This document shows, piece by piece, positions 28,294-37,390 of a stretch of 64,000 bases of DNA; positions within the stretch are counted from its first letter, which is position 1; the number at the start of each line of letters is the position of its first letter. The position numbers were made by a program, and so were the translations under genes. Source of the stretch: Acidobacteriota bacterium (GTDB lineage: Bacteria > Acidobacteriota > Blastocatellia > Pyrinomonadales > Pyrinomonadaceae); NCBI GenBank assembly GCA_003697135.1, contig RFGC01000005.1, positions 52,531 through 116,530 on the forward strand, read 5' to 3'. Below the pieces are notes generated by a model. It was not told where the DNA came from. It worked only from the letters and a program-made list of their open reading frames with translations, and ran no database searches.

Positions 28294-28318
28294 GTTTGTT
28301 GTTACGTTTAGGCGCACT

Positions 28319-29419
28319 CTATTTTTTGTATTCCCTAGCCCATCTAACAAATTCTACTACTTTGCTTTCTCGATCCAAGAGCCATTTTTCGGCTTCTTTG
28401 TTCCCGTTTTGTTGCAGGATTAGGTATGCATGTATCTTCAGATAACCACGATTTTTTGCCTCTGCAAAGAAGGGAATGTAGTTTTTGCCGACAAAGGTTG
28501 TGGCGATTTCTTCGTCTTCTATCAAAATCTCCATCAATCTCTCAAACGCATCGGCAAAAATCTCGATCTCCGATTTATTCTTGTCCTTTTTGTCTTTCAC
28601 TACGGTTAAGGTTGGCAGAATGAAGGTGTCATAAAATGTAAAGTTGCCTTCATCTCTTTGTTCTAGCTGTTGCGGGTTTATTGCAATCACAATCTTATCT
28701 TTTTCGTTCTTTTGAGGAAGTCTCAAAATCTCAAGGAGCAACTTAACAGCGTTTGAGGTTCTTTGAGTATTGAGTTCAAGTGTGACAAATCGAGCAGCCG
28801 CAAGAAAAGCTGGAACCCTGTAGCCTGAAATATAAAAATTTATAGATAAATGGAAGTGAGGACTCGGATAAGCGAAATCATGCTCTATCGCTTTTTTGAA
28901 TGCTTCTCTCGCCTCTTTTGCCTTTTTCTGTCTTGAGTGGGTTATGCCTAGGTTAAAATAGACACTCGAAATCCATTTGTTTTTGTTAGGCTCATCTATC
29001 TTTTCCATTGTCTTTATCAAATCCTGATAGATTTTAACGGCTTCATCAGGCTTTCCTTGATCATCTAGGATGTTTGCGATTATTTCGTATGCTTTCAGTC
29101 GCACGGTTCCTTCGTATTCGGTGACTTTTTGAGCTGTTTCCAGTGCTTTTTGAATGTCCTTCTTGTAATAATAAGAAAGTGTGAGTTCGTAAAGAACAAG
29201 GTCGTTGTTAGGATTTTGTTTCAAAACTTCCAGATACTTTGCTATTGCTTCATCGTATTTTCCTTGATCGTGCAGCTTGATTCCTTCTTCAATAAGTTTT
29301 TCTTGTTCAAGCGTAAGCGGGGTCGGTTTTAGTTTTGGGGGTTCGATTTGAGCTTGGACTGCAAAACTGAAAAGATTTGCAAAGACGAAAACGGCGATGG
29401 TGAACAAAGATTTTCTCAT
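28319..29419 (-). CDS. Secreted TPR protein
   Basis: A 366-residue protein with a signal peptide (about 1-23, ending AVQAQ) and several TPR units between about 40 and 200, such as GIKLHDQGKYDEAIAKYLEVLKQ (given here in part), VKIYQDLIKTMEK and AREAFKKAIEHDF. The C-terminal half is not a recognised domain. A ribosome site GGGAGAA precedes the ATG. It is the last gene of the long minus-strand run from 35.3 kb. Function unknown; likely a periplasmic scaffold. Confidence 0.75.
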   Translation of the reverse strand: MRKSLFTIAVFVFANLFSFAVQAQIEPPKLKPTPLTLEQEKLIEEGIKLHDQGKYDEAIAKYLEVLKQNPNNDLVLYELTLSYYYKKDIQKALETAQKVTEYEGTVRLKAYEIIANILDDQGKPDEAVKIYQDLIKTMEKIDEPNKNKWISSVYFNLGITHSRQKKAKEAREAFKKAIEHDFAYPSPHFHLSINFYISGYRVPAFLAAARFVTLELNTQRTSNAVKLLLEILRLPQKNEKDKIVIAINPQQLEQRDEGNFTFYDTFILPTLTVVKDKKDKNKSEIEIFADAFERLMEILIEDEEIATTFVGKNYIPFFAEAKNRGYLKIHAYLILQQNGNKEAEKWLLDRESKVVEFVRWAREYKK

Positions 29420-29442
29420 TGTATTTTCTCCCTTTTCAATTT

Positions 29443-30051
29443 TCAGTAGTTTTGATTAAATTCTTGCATGTTCTGTTTTGACATCTGTTTATCTTGCGAA
29501 GTTCCCTGTTTTTCTTCTTTTGGGCGGTAATAAGCGTCGCCACGCTGCTTGAGATCGGCTTCTTTTGCTAGTCTTAGCAAAGCTGAATCTAGCAAGTCTT
29601 GATCTTCTATCTTGAAACTAGTGGCTCCGGAAACACCGATTTCTTGATCATCAAAGTGAATGACCATGTATCTTCTTTCCTCTCTGATAAATGAGCCAAG
29701 CACTCCGAAGTATGGGACAACACTAATTGCTCTCCCTGCGTTCGAGACTACCGACCTTGAGTGTGGATAGGCGAGCTTTATTGAATCGTAGGGAATCCAG
29801 AATAGCTCTTTGTTTGCTTTATTAAAGAAGACAAGCCTTTTGTTTGGGGTGTCGAATTTCAAGGTGCCTTCGAGTTTTTTGCTGTATCCTAACATGCCAC
29901 CTTCGTATTTGGCGGGGAAAGAGTCAGGTGCAGGTTTTATCTGTTTTTCCTTTGGACTTTCTTCCGGAATCGGCATCGGTCTCTGCCCAAACGAGAAACA
30001 AGCAAAGAAACTTGTTGCAAAAAGCGCATAAAGGAATCTTTTTCTCAGCAT
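29443..30051 (-). CDS. Exported protein of unknown function, PH-like core
   Basis: I do not recognise this 202-residue protein. It has a signal peptide (about 1-22, ending FSFGQ), a Pro/Lys-rich stretch, and a beta-rich core about 45-150. Phrases such as LKFDTPNKRLVFFNKANKELFWIPYDSI resemble bacterial PH-like domains. The tail is rich in Gln, Asn and Lys. It lies 23 bases upstream of the secreted TPR gene on the same strand and is probably transcribed with it. Confidence 0.55.
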   Translation of the reverse strand: MLRKRFLYALFATSFFACFSFGQRPMPIPEESPKEKQIKPAPDSFPAKYEGGMLGYSKKLEGTLKFDTPNKRLVFFNKANKELFWIPYDSIKLAYPHSRSVVSNAGRAISVVPYFGVLGSFIREERRYMVIHFDDQEIGVSGATSFKIEDQDLLDSALLRLAKEADLKQRGDAYYRPKEEKQGTSQDKQMSKQNMQEFNQNY

Positions 30052-30115
30052 AACTACTTACTAACAATAGATTCTAATTGCGAACAATGAATTCTAAACC
30101 TGTAGATGGCTTTTT

Positions 30116-30718
30116 TCATCTACGAGGTTGGTTGGGGAAAAACAATCCGTTTGACAAAACAAAGGATCGGAAAATTACTTCGAGTTTCATGTTTTCTTTA
30201 GGAAACAGGTTTTTCAGTTGTTTGATTATTTCTCTGAAAACGATCTCAAAGTTTCTCTCTGAATGCGATCTGAGCAAATCAAGATAACGGATTTGCAGTT
30301 TTCCATTGTTCTGATGAAGTTTTTTGATTTCTTCGTCCGAAGCTTTGAGTATTTCGCTATAAACAGGAATAGGTGGTATGCTTGATTCCTGATTGATTTG
30401 AGAAAACGAGTTATTTTTTGCCAAACCTACGAATGAAATTTCGATTAGAGTTGCAGTGTCAATCATGGAATCAGGCATTAAGATTTTTCGCTCATCTTGT
30501 TCAGGGACGATTGGAAGATAATTTGTGTATGCGGGGCTATTGAGAATGTTGTTGAAGATAACTCCGAAGGCTTCGGTTTCTTCCTCTCGAATTTTGATTT
30601 TAACGAAGCGTCCTACCGCATAGTCGTTTAACGAAGGTGGATTTTCTATGTCGTTCTTTGTCAAAACTCTACCTACGTAACGAAAATTCGATCCTGACTG
30701 TATGTTTCCTATTTTCAT
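30116..30718 (-). CDS. Possible HAS-barrel protein in the NurA gene run
   Basis: A 200-residue soluble protein. The first 60 residues (VGRVLTKNDI, then YAVGRFVKIKI and EAFGVIFNNI) resemble the HAS-barrel that forms the N-terminus of the HerA DNA translocase, which is the docking surface for NurA. The rest is helical. No ATPase motif is present, so this is not HerA itself. The position, two genes after nurA on the same strand, is what makes the reading attractive. It starts 12 bases after the zinc-ribbon gene's stop. I hold the domain call loosely; it could be an unrelated beta-barrel protein. Confidence 0.45.
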   Translation of the reverse strand: MKIGNIQSGSNFRYVGRVLTKNDIENPPSLNDYAVGRFVKIKIREEETEAFGVIFNNILNSPAYTNYLPIVPEQDERKILMPDSMIDTATLIEISFVGLAKNNSFSQINQESSIPPIPVYSEILKASDEEIKKLHQNNGKLQIRYLDLLRSHSERNFEIVFREIIKQLKNLFPKENMKLEVIFRSFVLSNGLFFPNQPRR

Positions 30719-30730
30719 AGCTCCTTCATT

Positions 30731-31192
30731 TTAGTTGAGTTTAACGAGTTCTGGAATTAAATACAAAAGCCACCAAAGCAAAATTTGCAGAATCAGCACC
30801 AGAAGGCTTAGGCTCAACGAAATAAGTGAAAGTTTCTTTCCACCAAGTTCAGGGTTTGTTTCTGCCACAAAAACGCCATAACTTCCTGCAATCAGGGCTA
30901 GTGGTATGAAAATTATACCGAGATAAGGAACAAGCGAATAAACGAAACAGGCAAAAGCTGTTTCAGAAGCTGGATTTTTGTTTGTTTCAAAGAGATTTTC
31001 TTCACCTGTTTTTCCTTCAAGCGTTGTTACGAGTGGTTTTCCTTGCAAGCGGTAAGAAGCCTTTAGCAAATCAAGTGGCTGATAGCCTTCAGATAGTCTT
31101 TTCCCACAAGTTTCACACTTTATGCTTTCTGGAAAAACGTCCGAGCCACAAGCAGGGCAATTTTTGACTCTCATAACTTTAGTATAGCCCAT
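30731..31192 (-). CDS. Zinc-ribbon membrane protein
   Basis: A 153-residue protein with an N-terminal zinc ribbon (CPACGSDVFPESIKCETCGK, about 12-31) and two hydrophobic helices in the C-terminal half (about 84-110 and 122-145). DUF4190-like small membrane proteins have this layout. A second in-frame ATG at 31174 (MRVKNCPACG) could be the real start. Its function is unknown. It lies between nurA and the possible HAS-barrel gene on the same strand. Confidence 0.65.
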   Translation of the reverse strand: MGYTKVMRVKNCPACGSDVFPESIKCETCGKRLSEGYQPLDLLKASYRLQGKPLVTTLEGKTGEENLFETNKNPASETAFACFVYSLVPYLGIIFIPLALIAGSYGVFVAETNPELGGKKLSLISLSLSLLVLILQILLWWLLYLIPELVKLN

Positions 31193-31269
31193 GAGTTCTA
31201 TCTCTTAGCACAAAAAATTTTGTAACCTCAAAAATTCGTGTTTCTTCGAGATTCCCAATTGGTTTCAAG

Positions 31270-32451
31270 CTAAGGTGATCTGAAAAACTTTTTGCTCAAA
31301 GGTTTTCTTGAGAAACTCAAATTTATCTGAGCACCCGACGAAGAACTAAAGTTTTTAATCAAGGTTTCAAGAAATAAAGTTTTATCTTGGTTAGTTATGA
31401 AGGCTATTTGGTCTGCAACTGAAAGCGGGTACGGATAACCATTGCCAACTACACATTCTGCGAGGACAACCTCTATGACTTCATCGAGTTGTCCTTCCTC
31501 AAAAATCCACGTTGGAATGTCGAGTCTCACAGGTAGGGAAGAATTCACTTTCAGATATGCAAACCCAGTCGGGGCTTCTTGAAGATAATTCTTCAAGTCT
31601 TTTCTCTTTGAGTGAAAGAAGATTGTCCTATCGCCGAAAGATTCAAGCAAGGAAAGCGCCTCAATCAATGTTGCATTATCCATCGAAAACTTATTTACGT
31701 TGTCTTTGTCGAATAGTGCAAACAACGAAGAAAGGTCGTAGCTGTAGCTTCTGTCTATGTATCCTACTACGGGAACTTTTGTTTCGGCAGAAAGCTTTAC
31801 AAGCTCAATAACGGATTGGGAAAGGTTTTCTTGTATTTCTCTTTTTGCAAGTGAAATCAAAAATGCGCCATCGAAGAAAGCAACGGGCATTTTTTCGTTT
31901 TGTTGCCCCCAATTTCTTTTGCTTTTCAGGAATTCTTTTGTTTTCTCAACTTCCATTGCGAAGCGTCTTTGCCCAACGTAGCTTTCTGCGCTGATGTTTT
32001 CGTTTTGATTCTTAAGAATCTCTTTCGGAGTTAGTAGGGAAAGCTCGCTGTTTTTCTCAGGTTTGCTGTCAGTTGTGTGAAAATTCTTAAACCAGCCTAC
32101 TTGCAGAATTGCGATGGGAAAGTTAAGTTCTTTGTGGAAATAGCTTTGGCTTCCATCAACGCCGAAAGTAACTCTGTCACGCAAAACCTCAATTGCCCAT
32201 TTACGAAGTTGCTCAGGGTTTTTCCATTTTCCATCAGACTTTATAACCAACTTATCTGCTTTCTCGTGCTCATCTGAAGGAATAACCTCGCATTCTTGGG
32301 CAAGTTTACGAAGAGATTCGTAGGGCATTTTACTAATCTTATCAAGAATTTCTTTGTAGTTTGCTAGCTTTGTGTTATTGCTATTGAAAAATTCCTCTAT
32401 CTCGATTTTCCTTCGACAAAGTTCTTCGTTTATTTTTGTTGGATCGAGCAT
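31270..32451 (-). CDS. nurA: NurA-type 5'-3' nuclease
   Basis: NurA is the nuclease that works with the HerA translocase in resecting DNA ends, best known from archaea. The 393 residues show the NurA fold's metal-binding acids: VDGSQ at 98-102, AFFDGAFLIS around Asp194, and VVGYIDRSYSYDL with Asp233. A C-terminal ADQIA segment (about 356-360) also fits the family. It follows the VWA gene by 13 bases, so it is in one operon with an AAA+ ATPase/VWA pair. No herA is in the window. Confidence 0.82.
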   Translation of the reverse strand: MLDPTKINEELCRRKIEIEEFFNSNNTKLANYKEILDKISKMPYESLRKLAQECEVIPSDEHEKADKLVIKSDGKWKNPEQLRKWAIEVLRDRVTFGVDGSQSYFHKELNFPIAILQVGWFKNFHTTDSKPEKNSELSLLTPKEILKNQNENISAESYVGQRRFAMEVEKTKEFLKSKRNWGQQNEKMPVAFFDGAFLISLAKREIQENLSQSVIELVKLSAETKVPVVGYIDRSYSYDLSSLFALFDKDNVNKFSMDNATLIEALSLLESFGDRTIFFHSKRKDLKNYLQEAPTGFAYLKVNSSLPVRLDIPTWIFEEGQLDEVIEVVLAECVVGNGYPYPLSVADQIAFITNQDKTLFLETLIKNFSSSSGAQINLSFSRKPLSKKFFRSP

Positions 32452-32464
32452 AACCCACCTTGCC

Positions 32465-33790
32465 TTATGACCTTACTCGGCTTGTTTTTCGTCTCAAAAA
32501 ATCCATCAGCACGAATTCGGTTAAGTTATTAGGATTTGCAAAATAAGCCTTACCTTGCGTCATTGCAGTCATTTTTTTGACAAATTCAACCAAATACCAG
32601 TCGCTTGCGAGCATGAAAGTGTTTATCATGATTCCAGCTTTTCGGCAAGCTTGAATTTCCTTGAAGGTTTCTGCCATGACAAATGGATCGTTACCCATTG
32701 AGTTTTTGTAGAGAAGTCGCTTATCAGGACTGATTTGCGAGTAGCGCCTATAGCTGAAATATGCTGGGTTGCCTTTGTCAATAAACGCAGCGGTTGGTTT
32801 TCCGTCTGTTATCATTACGATCTGCTTCATTTCCTTGCGTTGGGCATTTAAGATTCTTCTTGCCAGACGTAAGCCTTCAGCTGTATTTGTGTGATAGGGA
32901 CCGACTTGCGTAGTAGCAAGTTTTGCAAGTGGCAATTCCTCAGCGGAATCGTGAAACAAAACGATTTTCAAGGTGTCTCCCGGATATTGGGTTCTGATTA
33001 AGTGCGCAAGCGCTAATGCAACTTTTTTGGCAGGCGTGAATCGGTCTTCACCGTAAAGTATCATCGAGTGCGAGCAATCGAGCATCACGACCGTTGCGCA
33101 AGACGATTGGTAATCTTGCTGATGAACGTGCAAATCCTCATACTCGAGACTAAGCGGAATTTTCAAGCCTTCGCGTTTAATAGCTGAAAGAAGCGTTGTA
33201 TTGATGTCAAGGTTAATAGTGTCGCCGAATTCATATTTCTTTGAGCTTAAAGTTGCTTCAACGCCTGTGTCGAGATGAAAAGTTTCGTGCCTTCCTGTTG
33301 AAGATTTGCCAAGTGAGCCTAGAAGTTTCTGAAGTGTTTTGTATCCGAGAAAATCAAGCCCTTTTTCGGTTATCTGAAATCTGATATTTCTGGGCAAGGG
33401 TGATTCAATTCTACCTGTGTCATAGAAATCCCTACCAAATCTTTCATCGGTTTTTGAGACTTTTGTTTCTGTTAGGTTCAAGTAGCCTTCTTCGACAAGT
33501 CTTTCTATGAGCTGATTTATAAGCTCTTCAAGAAGTGAGCCTTTGAATTTCCCATCGTTTTCAGCTAGCATTTTTTCGATGTCATACTTGGTCAAAACTC
33601 CCATTTCTAAGAGTGCCTTAAGAATTGCTTGTCGAAGTGAATCTAATGAATTGTCAATTTGTTTAGGCATCCACCATGGCTCTCTGTAGCCTGAATCGAG
33701 AAAGAAATTGCTCAAAGCATTCATCAATTCGCCTAAATCTATGCCGAAGACGTCGAAACCTTCAAATTTTGAATATCGAACGAGTTTCAT
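32465..33790 (-). CDS. VWA-domain protein, partner of a chelatase-type ATPase
   Basis: A 441-residue cytoplasmic protein whose C-terminal half is a von Willebrand A domain with a complete MIDAS start, DCSHSM at 238-243, and [12 protein letters not shown] later. The N-terminal half is helical and charged. This is the D-subunit type of partner for the ChlI/MoxR-like ATPase encoded 16 bases upstream. A frame up to 33823 exists, but AAGGAG at 33799-33804 lies 8 bases before the ATG at 33790. The metal-chelatase-like pair followed by nurA is an unusual context. Confidence 0.85.
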   Translation of the reverse strand: MKLVRYSKFEGFDVFGIDLGELMNALSNFFLDSGYREPWWMPKQIDNSLDSLRQAILKALLEMGVLTKYDIEKMLAENDGKFKGSLLEELINQLIERLVEEGYLNLTETKVSKTDERFGRDFYDTGRIESPLPRNIRFQITEKGLDFLGYKTLQKLLGSLGKSSTGRHETFHLDTGVEATLSSKKYEFGDTINLDINTTLLSAIKREGLKIPLSLEYEDLHVHQQDYQSSCATVVMLDCSHSMILYGEDRFTPAKKVALALAHLIRTQYPGDTLKIVLFHDSAEELPLAKLATTQVGPYHTNTAEGLRLARRILNAQRKEMKQIVMITDGKPTAAFIDKGNPAYFSYRRYSQISPDKRLLYKNSMGNDPFVMAETFKEIQACRKAGIMINTFMLASDWYLVEFVKKMTAMTQGKAYFANPNNLTEFVLMDFLRRKTSRVRS

Positions 33791-33798
33791 AAAGCATT

Positions 33799-33804
33799 CT
33801 CCTT
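33799..33804 (-). promoter_or_regulatory. Ribosome binding site deciding the VWA gene start
   Basis: AAGGAG on the minus strand, 8 bases before the ATG at 33790; the longer frame start at 33823 has no such site. Confidence 0.6.
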
Positions 33805-33806
33805 TT

Positions 33807-35276
33807 TTAGCTATAGCCTTCAATGTCGGTGAAATCTTTGTAAATCATTCCGCGTCTATCTCGTTTAGCTTTGGTGATAGCTTCGTAGCCGCCTTCTTCG
33901 TTACGTGAGATTTTATTTTGTGCGTAAAGACCCTCTAGAGCGAATTCACATGCGGAAACCAGTTTAGCTGTTTCATGTCTTTCGATTTCCAAAGGTAATG
34001 AGACAGTGTCAATGAGTTCAGGAATTTTGCTAAGAAGTTCTAGGCATTCTTCCGAGGAAGCCATTTCGTTCAAAACGATTTTGTTTCCTTCGTCGAACCA
34101 GCGGACCACTGGTGAAAAGTCAATGCCCAAAAAGAATCCTTCAAAAATGACTGCGCAAGCGCGTTTAATGAGGTCTTTTGCGAGTTTTGTTGAGCCTATC
34201 AATTCGCCTTCATATTCAAGTTCCATTTTCCCAGTCATTGCAGGGATCGCGGCGTAAATATCAGCAATTCTCGGCACTATCTCTTTTTCGTTTGTCAAAA
34301 GCGTTCTTCTTTCAGCGTTGGAAACTGCAGTTTCTAGAACGGTTATCGGGAAACGTTGTGACACGCCTGATCTTTTATCAATCCGCTGATCATCGCGTGC
34401 TTCAAAAGCTATTTGTTCAATAACTTCAAGCACAAACTCTGGAATCTCCAGCCTTGTGCCGTCAAAATCTCGATTTATCCATGCCTCTTGTTTGGTTATT
34501 TCGACACCGATTTTCAAAGTTTTCGGATAGTGAGTTTGTATCTCAGCGCCGATTCTGTCTTTTAACGGTGTTATTATCTTTCCTCTTGCTGTGTAGTCTT
34601 CTGGATTTGCCGAAAAGACAAGCATTACATCAAGCGGGAGCCTGATTGGATAGCCTTTTATCTGTATATCGCCTTCTTGCATGATGTTAAAAAGCCCAAC
34701 TTGTATTTTTCCTGCCAAATCGGGTAGTTCGTTTATTGCAAAGATACCTCGGTTGGCTCTTGGCAAAAGCCCAAAATGCATTGTCAGTTCGTCGCTCAAA
34801 ATGTGACCACCTTTTGCCGCTTTTATCGGGTCAACGTCTCCTATGATGTCTGCAATTGTTACGTCGGGAGTTGCGAGTTTTTCGACATAACGCGAGTTTC
34901 TATCAATCCAATCAATCTTGGTGTCATCACCGTAGAGTTCGACTTGACGCTTGCCGTATGCTGAAATCGGATTGAAAGGATCATCATTGATTTCTGAGCC
35001 TGCAATTATTGGTATTTCTTCATCAAGAAGTTCTGTTAATTGCCGAATTATTCGACTCTTTGCCTGCCCGCGTGTTCCCAAAAGAATTATGTTGTGTTTA
35101 GCAAGAATTGCATTGACGATTTTCGGGATCACGGTTTCTTCGTAGCCTATGATTCCGGGAAATAGTTTCTCGCGATTTTTCAACTTTCTAATCAAATTCG
35201 CCCGCATTTCGTCCTTGACAGATCGCGACTTGTAGCCGCTTGCTTTTAATTCACCTAAAGTTTGTGGTTTTCTCAT
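33807..35276 (-). CDS. Magnesium-chelatase ChlI-like AAA+ ATPase
   Basis: A 489-residue ATPase of the ChlI/MoxR clade. Walker A is GTRGQAKSR at 67-75, an Arg- and Ala-containing variant typical of this subgroup. Further on are the GDVDP-KAA insert (about 167-174), GIFAINELPDL as Walker B (about 197-207) and VFSANPEDYTARGKIITPLKDR as sensor and arginine finger region. True chlorophyll chelatase ATPases are shorter, and no bch genes are near, so a chlorophyll role is unlikely. It heads the ATPase-VWA-nurA operon. Confidence 0.85.
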   Translation of the reverse strand: MRKPQTLGELKASGYKSRSVKDEMRANLIRKLKNREKLFPGIIGYEETVIPKIVNAILAKHNIILLGTRGQAKSRIIRQLTELLDEEIPIIAGSEINDDPFNPISAYGKRQVELYGDDTKIDWIDRNSRYVEKLATPDVTIADIIGDVDPIKAAKGGHILSDELTMHFGLLPRANRGIFAINELPDLAGKIQVGLFNIMQEGDIQIKGYPIRLPLDVMLVFSANPEDYTARGKIITPLKDRIGAEIQTHYPKTLKIGVEITKQEAWINRDFDGTRLEIPEFVLEVIEQIAFEARDDQRIDKRSGVSQRFPITVLETAVSNAERRTLLTNEKEIVPRIADIYAAIPAMTGKMELEYEGELIGSTKLAKDLIKRACAVIFEGFFLGIDFSPVVRWFDEGNKIVLNEMASSEECLELLSKIPELIDTVSLPLEIERHETAKLVSACEFALEGLYAQNKISRNEEGGYEAITKAKRDRRGMIYKDFTDIEGYS

Positions 35277-35381
35277 AGCTCTATTTAGATTTTACTTCAT
35301 GGGCAACGGAAGGAAAGAAAAGTTTCACACTAAACCTTCAAAATTTCTGTCTCGGTTTGTGAATGCTGTAACATAAGCCTT

Positions 35382-35975
35382 ATGAAAATTGACTTTGAAA
35401 AGTATGCTGATAGATTAGTGCCAGCGATAGTTCAAGATTTTGAGACCGAGAAAATTCTAATGCTCGGTTTTATGAATTCAGAAGCTTTGAAGATAACACA
35501 GGAAACTGGTAAAGCAACATTCTATTCGCGTTCGAGACAGAAAATTTGGACCAAAGGCGAAACCAGTGGCAATTTTCTTTATGTCCGAGATATTTTGATT
35601 GATTGTGACGCAGACACTATTCTTTTGAAAGTTAATCCTTCGGGAAGTGTTTGCCACACTGGAGCAGATACTTGTTTTGGCGAAAGCAACACATTTCGAG
35701 ATTTTCTTTTCGAGCTTGAAAGAATCGTTAAAGACAGAAAGGAAAATCCGAAGGAAAACTCTTACACTTGCAAACTTTTTTCCGAAGGACTCGACAAAAT
35801 AGCCCAAAAATTGGGCGAAGAAGCTGTTGAATTGATAATAGAAGCAAAAAATGATGAAAAGGAGCGATTCAAGGCTGAAGCGGCTGATTTGCTTTATCAT
35901 TTTATCTTGCTTTTATCGGCTAAAAATGTCACTTTAGCTGAGGTTTTAGAGACGTTGAAACAGCGAAGAAAATAG
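35382..35975 (+). CDS. hisIE: Bifunctional phosphoribosyl-AMP cyclohydrolase/phosphoribosyl-ATP pyrophosphatase
   Basis: Catalyses steps two and three of histidine synthesis. In 197 residues, the HisI domain (about 1-105) carries SRSRQKIWTKGETSGNFL and the zinc-binding DCDAD and CHTGADTCF motifs. The HisE domain (about 112-197) has KLGEEAVELIIEA and AADLLYHFILLLS. The fusion is common. It is a lone his gene here, divergent from the ATPase-VWA operon. Confidence 0.96.
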   Translation: MKIDFEKYADRLVPAIVQDFETEKILMLGFMNSEALKITQETGKATFYSRSRQKIWTKGETSGNFLYVRDILIDCDADTILLKVNPSGSVCHTGADTCFGESNTFRDFLFELERIVKDRKENPKENSYTCKLFSEGLDKIAQKLGEEAVELIIEAKNDEKERFKAEAADLLYHFILLLSAKNVTLAEVLETLKQRRK

Positions 35976-36115
35976 AAAAGTCTTGTTACTGTCAAAATCG
36001 GCAATACAAAGGACTGTCGAAACTCAGCTTTCGGAGAAAAATCTCGAAATCAATCTTGCTCTGTCGCTCTTCTGAAGAGATATTCTATAATCAACTTAAG
36101 CGAGGCATTTGAAAT

Positions 36116-37390
36116 ATGAAGTTTTTGCACATAGCTGACGTTCATTTAGGATGCAATCGTTATGGTTTAGCTGAATCGGAAAGAGATTTCTGGTATGCTT
36201 GGAGCGATTTTTTGATGAAGTATGCTGTTGGCGAGAGAGTAGATTTTGTCTTGATAGCAGGCGACTTTTTGCATAAACAAGACATTTCGCCAGAAACCGC
36301 AAACTATGCTTACGTTGGGCTTTCTTATCTGAAAAATAATGGTATTCCCGTCGTGGTTGTAGAGGGTAATCACGACAGAAGAAAGCCAGATGCAAGAACT
36401 TCTTGGCTTAAGACACTTGCAAATTGGGGGCTTATACATTTATTGGAACCAACAGTTAAAGAAGAAAACGGCAGATATTTCGTCACCTATGAAGAATGGA
36501 ACAGAGAAGAAAAGTGCGGTGGATACATTGATATAGGAAATGCTAGAATCTTTGGCTCAACTTGGTATGGTAACACCATAAACCAAAATTTCCCGCTTTT
36601 GTTGGAAGCACTGGAAAAAAGCTACAGACCAGATGCTTTCAACATCTTGGCAATTCACACTGATATTGAAGGTTACGAAAAAGGACATATCCCCGGTTTA
36701 AGCAGGAGCCTTCTTGGAAAAGCCAGAAAGCTAATAGATTACGTTGCTATCGGGCATCCGCACAAGTATTACTCGATTGACAATTGGATTTTTTGCCCCG
36801 GCTCTTTGGAAATTACAAACATAGCCGATTACAAAGAAGAACGAGGCGGTTTTTTGGTTGAAGTTAACGAAGATAAGACTTTTCAGGTGACACATCTGAA
36901 AGATTACAAGCACAGACCTTTTGAGAGGTTGGAACTAAAAATTTCAGATTGTGCAACTCCTGAGCAAGTTTTAGAGCTTTTGGAGAGGTTTTTGGACGAG
37001 CAAAACATAAAAGATAAACATAGTCAAATTCGTCCAATCGTTGAATTAACGCTTACCGGGTTCTTGCGTTTTGCAGGTTCGTCACTCGAATCTTCCAAAA
37101 TTAGGAAGATGGTTCAAGAAAAAACAAACGCTTATCATGTAAGATTCAGAAACAATGCAATCCCTGAGAAAGGTGAAGAAATCATAGCAGAACAGAATCT
37201 TTCCCGCGCTGATCTGGAAAGAAGAATTGTTAGGAGCTTGGTTTTGAGAGACTCTAGATACAAAAAAGATGAGCAAATGATTGAAGACATAACGAGCGCC
37301 ATAATTGGCTCAAAGCAGATGGCTTTGAATGAGGAAGAGCCTGAGAAGATTTTTAACTTCATTGCGTCAAAAGTGTTGAGAGATGTCTGA
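36116..37390 (+). CDS. Mre11/SbcD-like metallophosphoesterase
   Basis: Predicted Mn-dependent DNA nuclease of 424 residues. The phosphoesterase core has ADVHLGC at 7-13, AGDFLH at 48-53, GNHDRR at 84-89, a later LAIHTDIEG (His about 184) and GHPHKY near 216, the full metal-ligand series. The C-terminal part is a capping and partner-binding region. No Rad50/SbcC-type ATPase lies next to it. Its ATG is 140 bases after hisIE. It overlaps the LON-domain gene by 8 bases. With nurA 4 kb away, the region holds two archaeal-style end-processing nucleases. Confidence 0.87.
   Translation: MKFLHIADVHLGCNRYGLAESERDFWYAWSDFLMKYAVGERVDFVLIAGDFLHKQDISPETANYAYVGLSYLKNNGIPVVVVEGNHDRRKPDARTSWLKTLANWGLIHLLEPTVKEENGRYFVTYEEWNREEKCGGYIDIGNARIFGSTWYGNTINQNFPLLLEALEKSYRPDAFNILAIHTDIEGYEKGHIPGLSRSLLGKARKLIDYVAIGHPHKYYSIDNWIFCPGSLEITNIADYKEERGGFLVEVNEDKTFQVTHLKDYKHRPFERLELKISDCATPEQVLELLERFLDEQNIKDKHSQIRPIVELTLTGFLRFAGSSLESSKIRKMVQEKTNAYHVRFRNNAIPEKGEEIIAEQNLSRADLERRIVRSLVLRDSRYKKDEQMIEDITSAIIGSKQMALNEEEPEKIFNFIASKVLRDV

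Noticed and set aside
33807..35276. Chlorophyll magnesium-chelatase
   Set aside because: ChlI-like features are present, but the protein is longer, no bch gene is near, and the pair sits with nurA.
36086..36091. TATAAT before the Mre11-like gene
   Set aside because: A good -10 word but no -35 at 16-18 bases and no extended TG; not enough to call a promoter.
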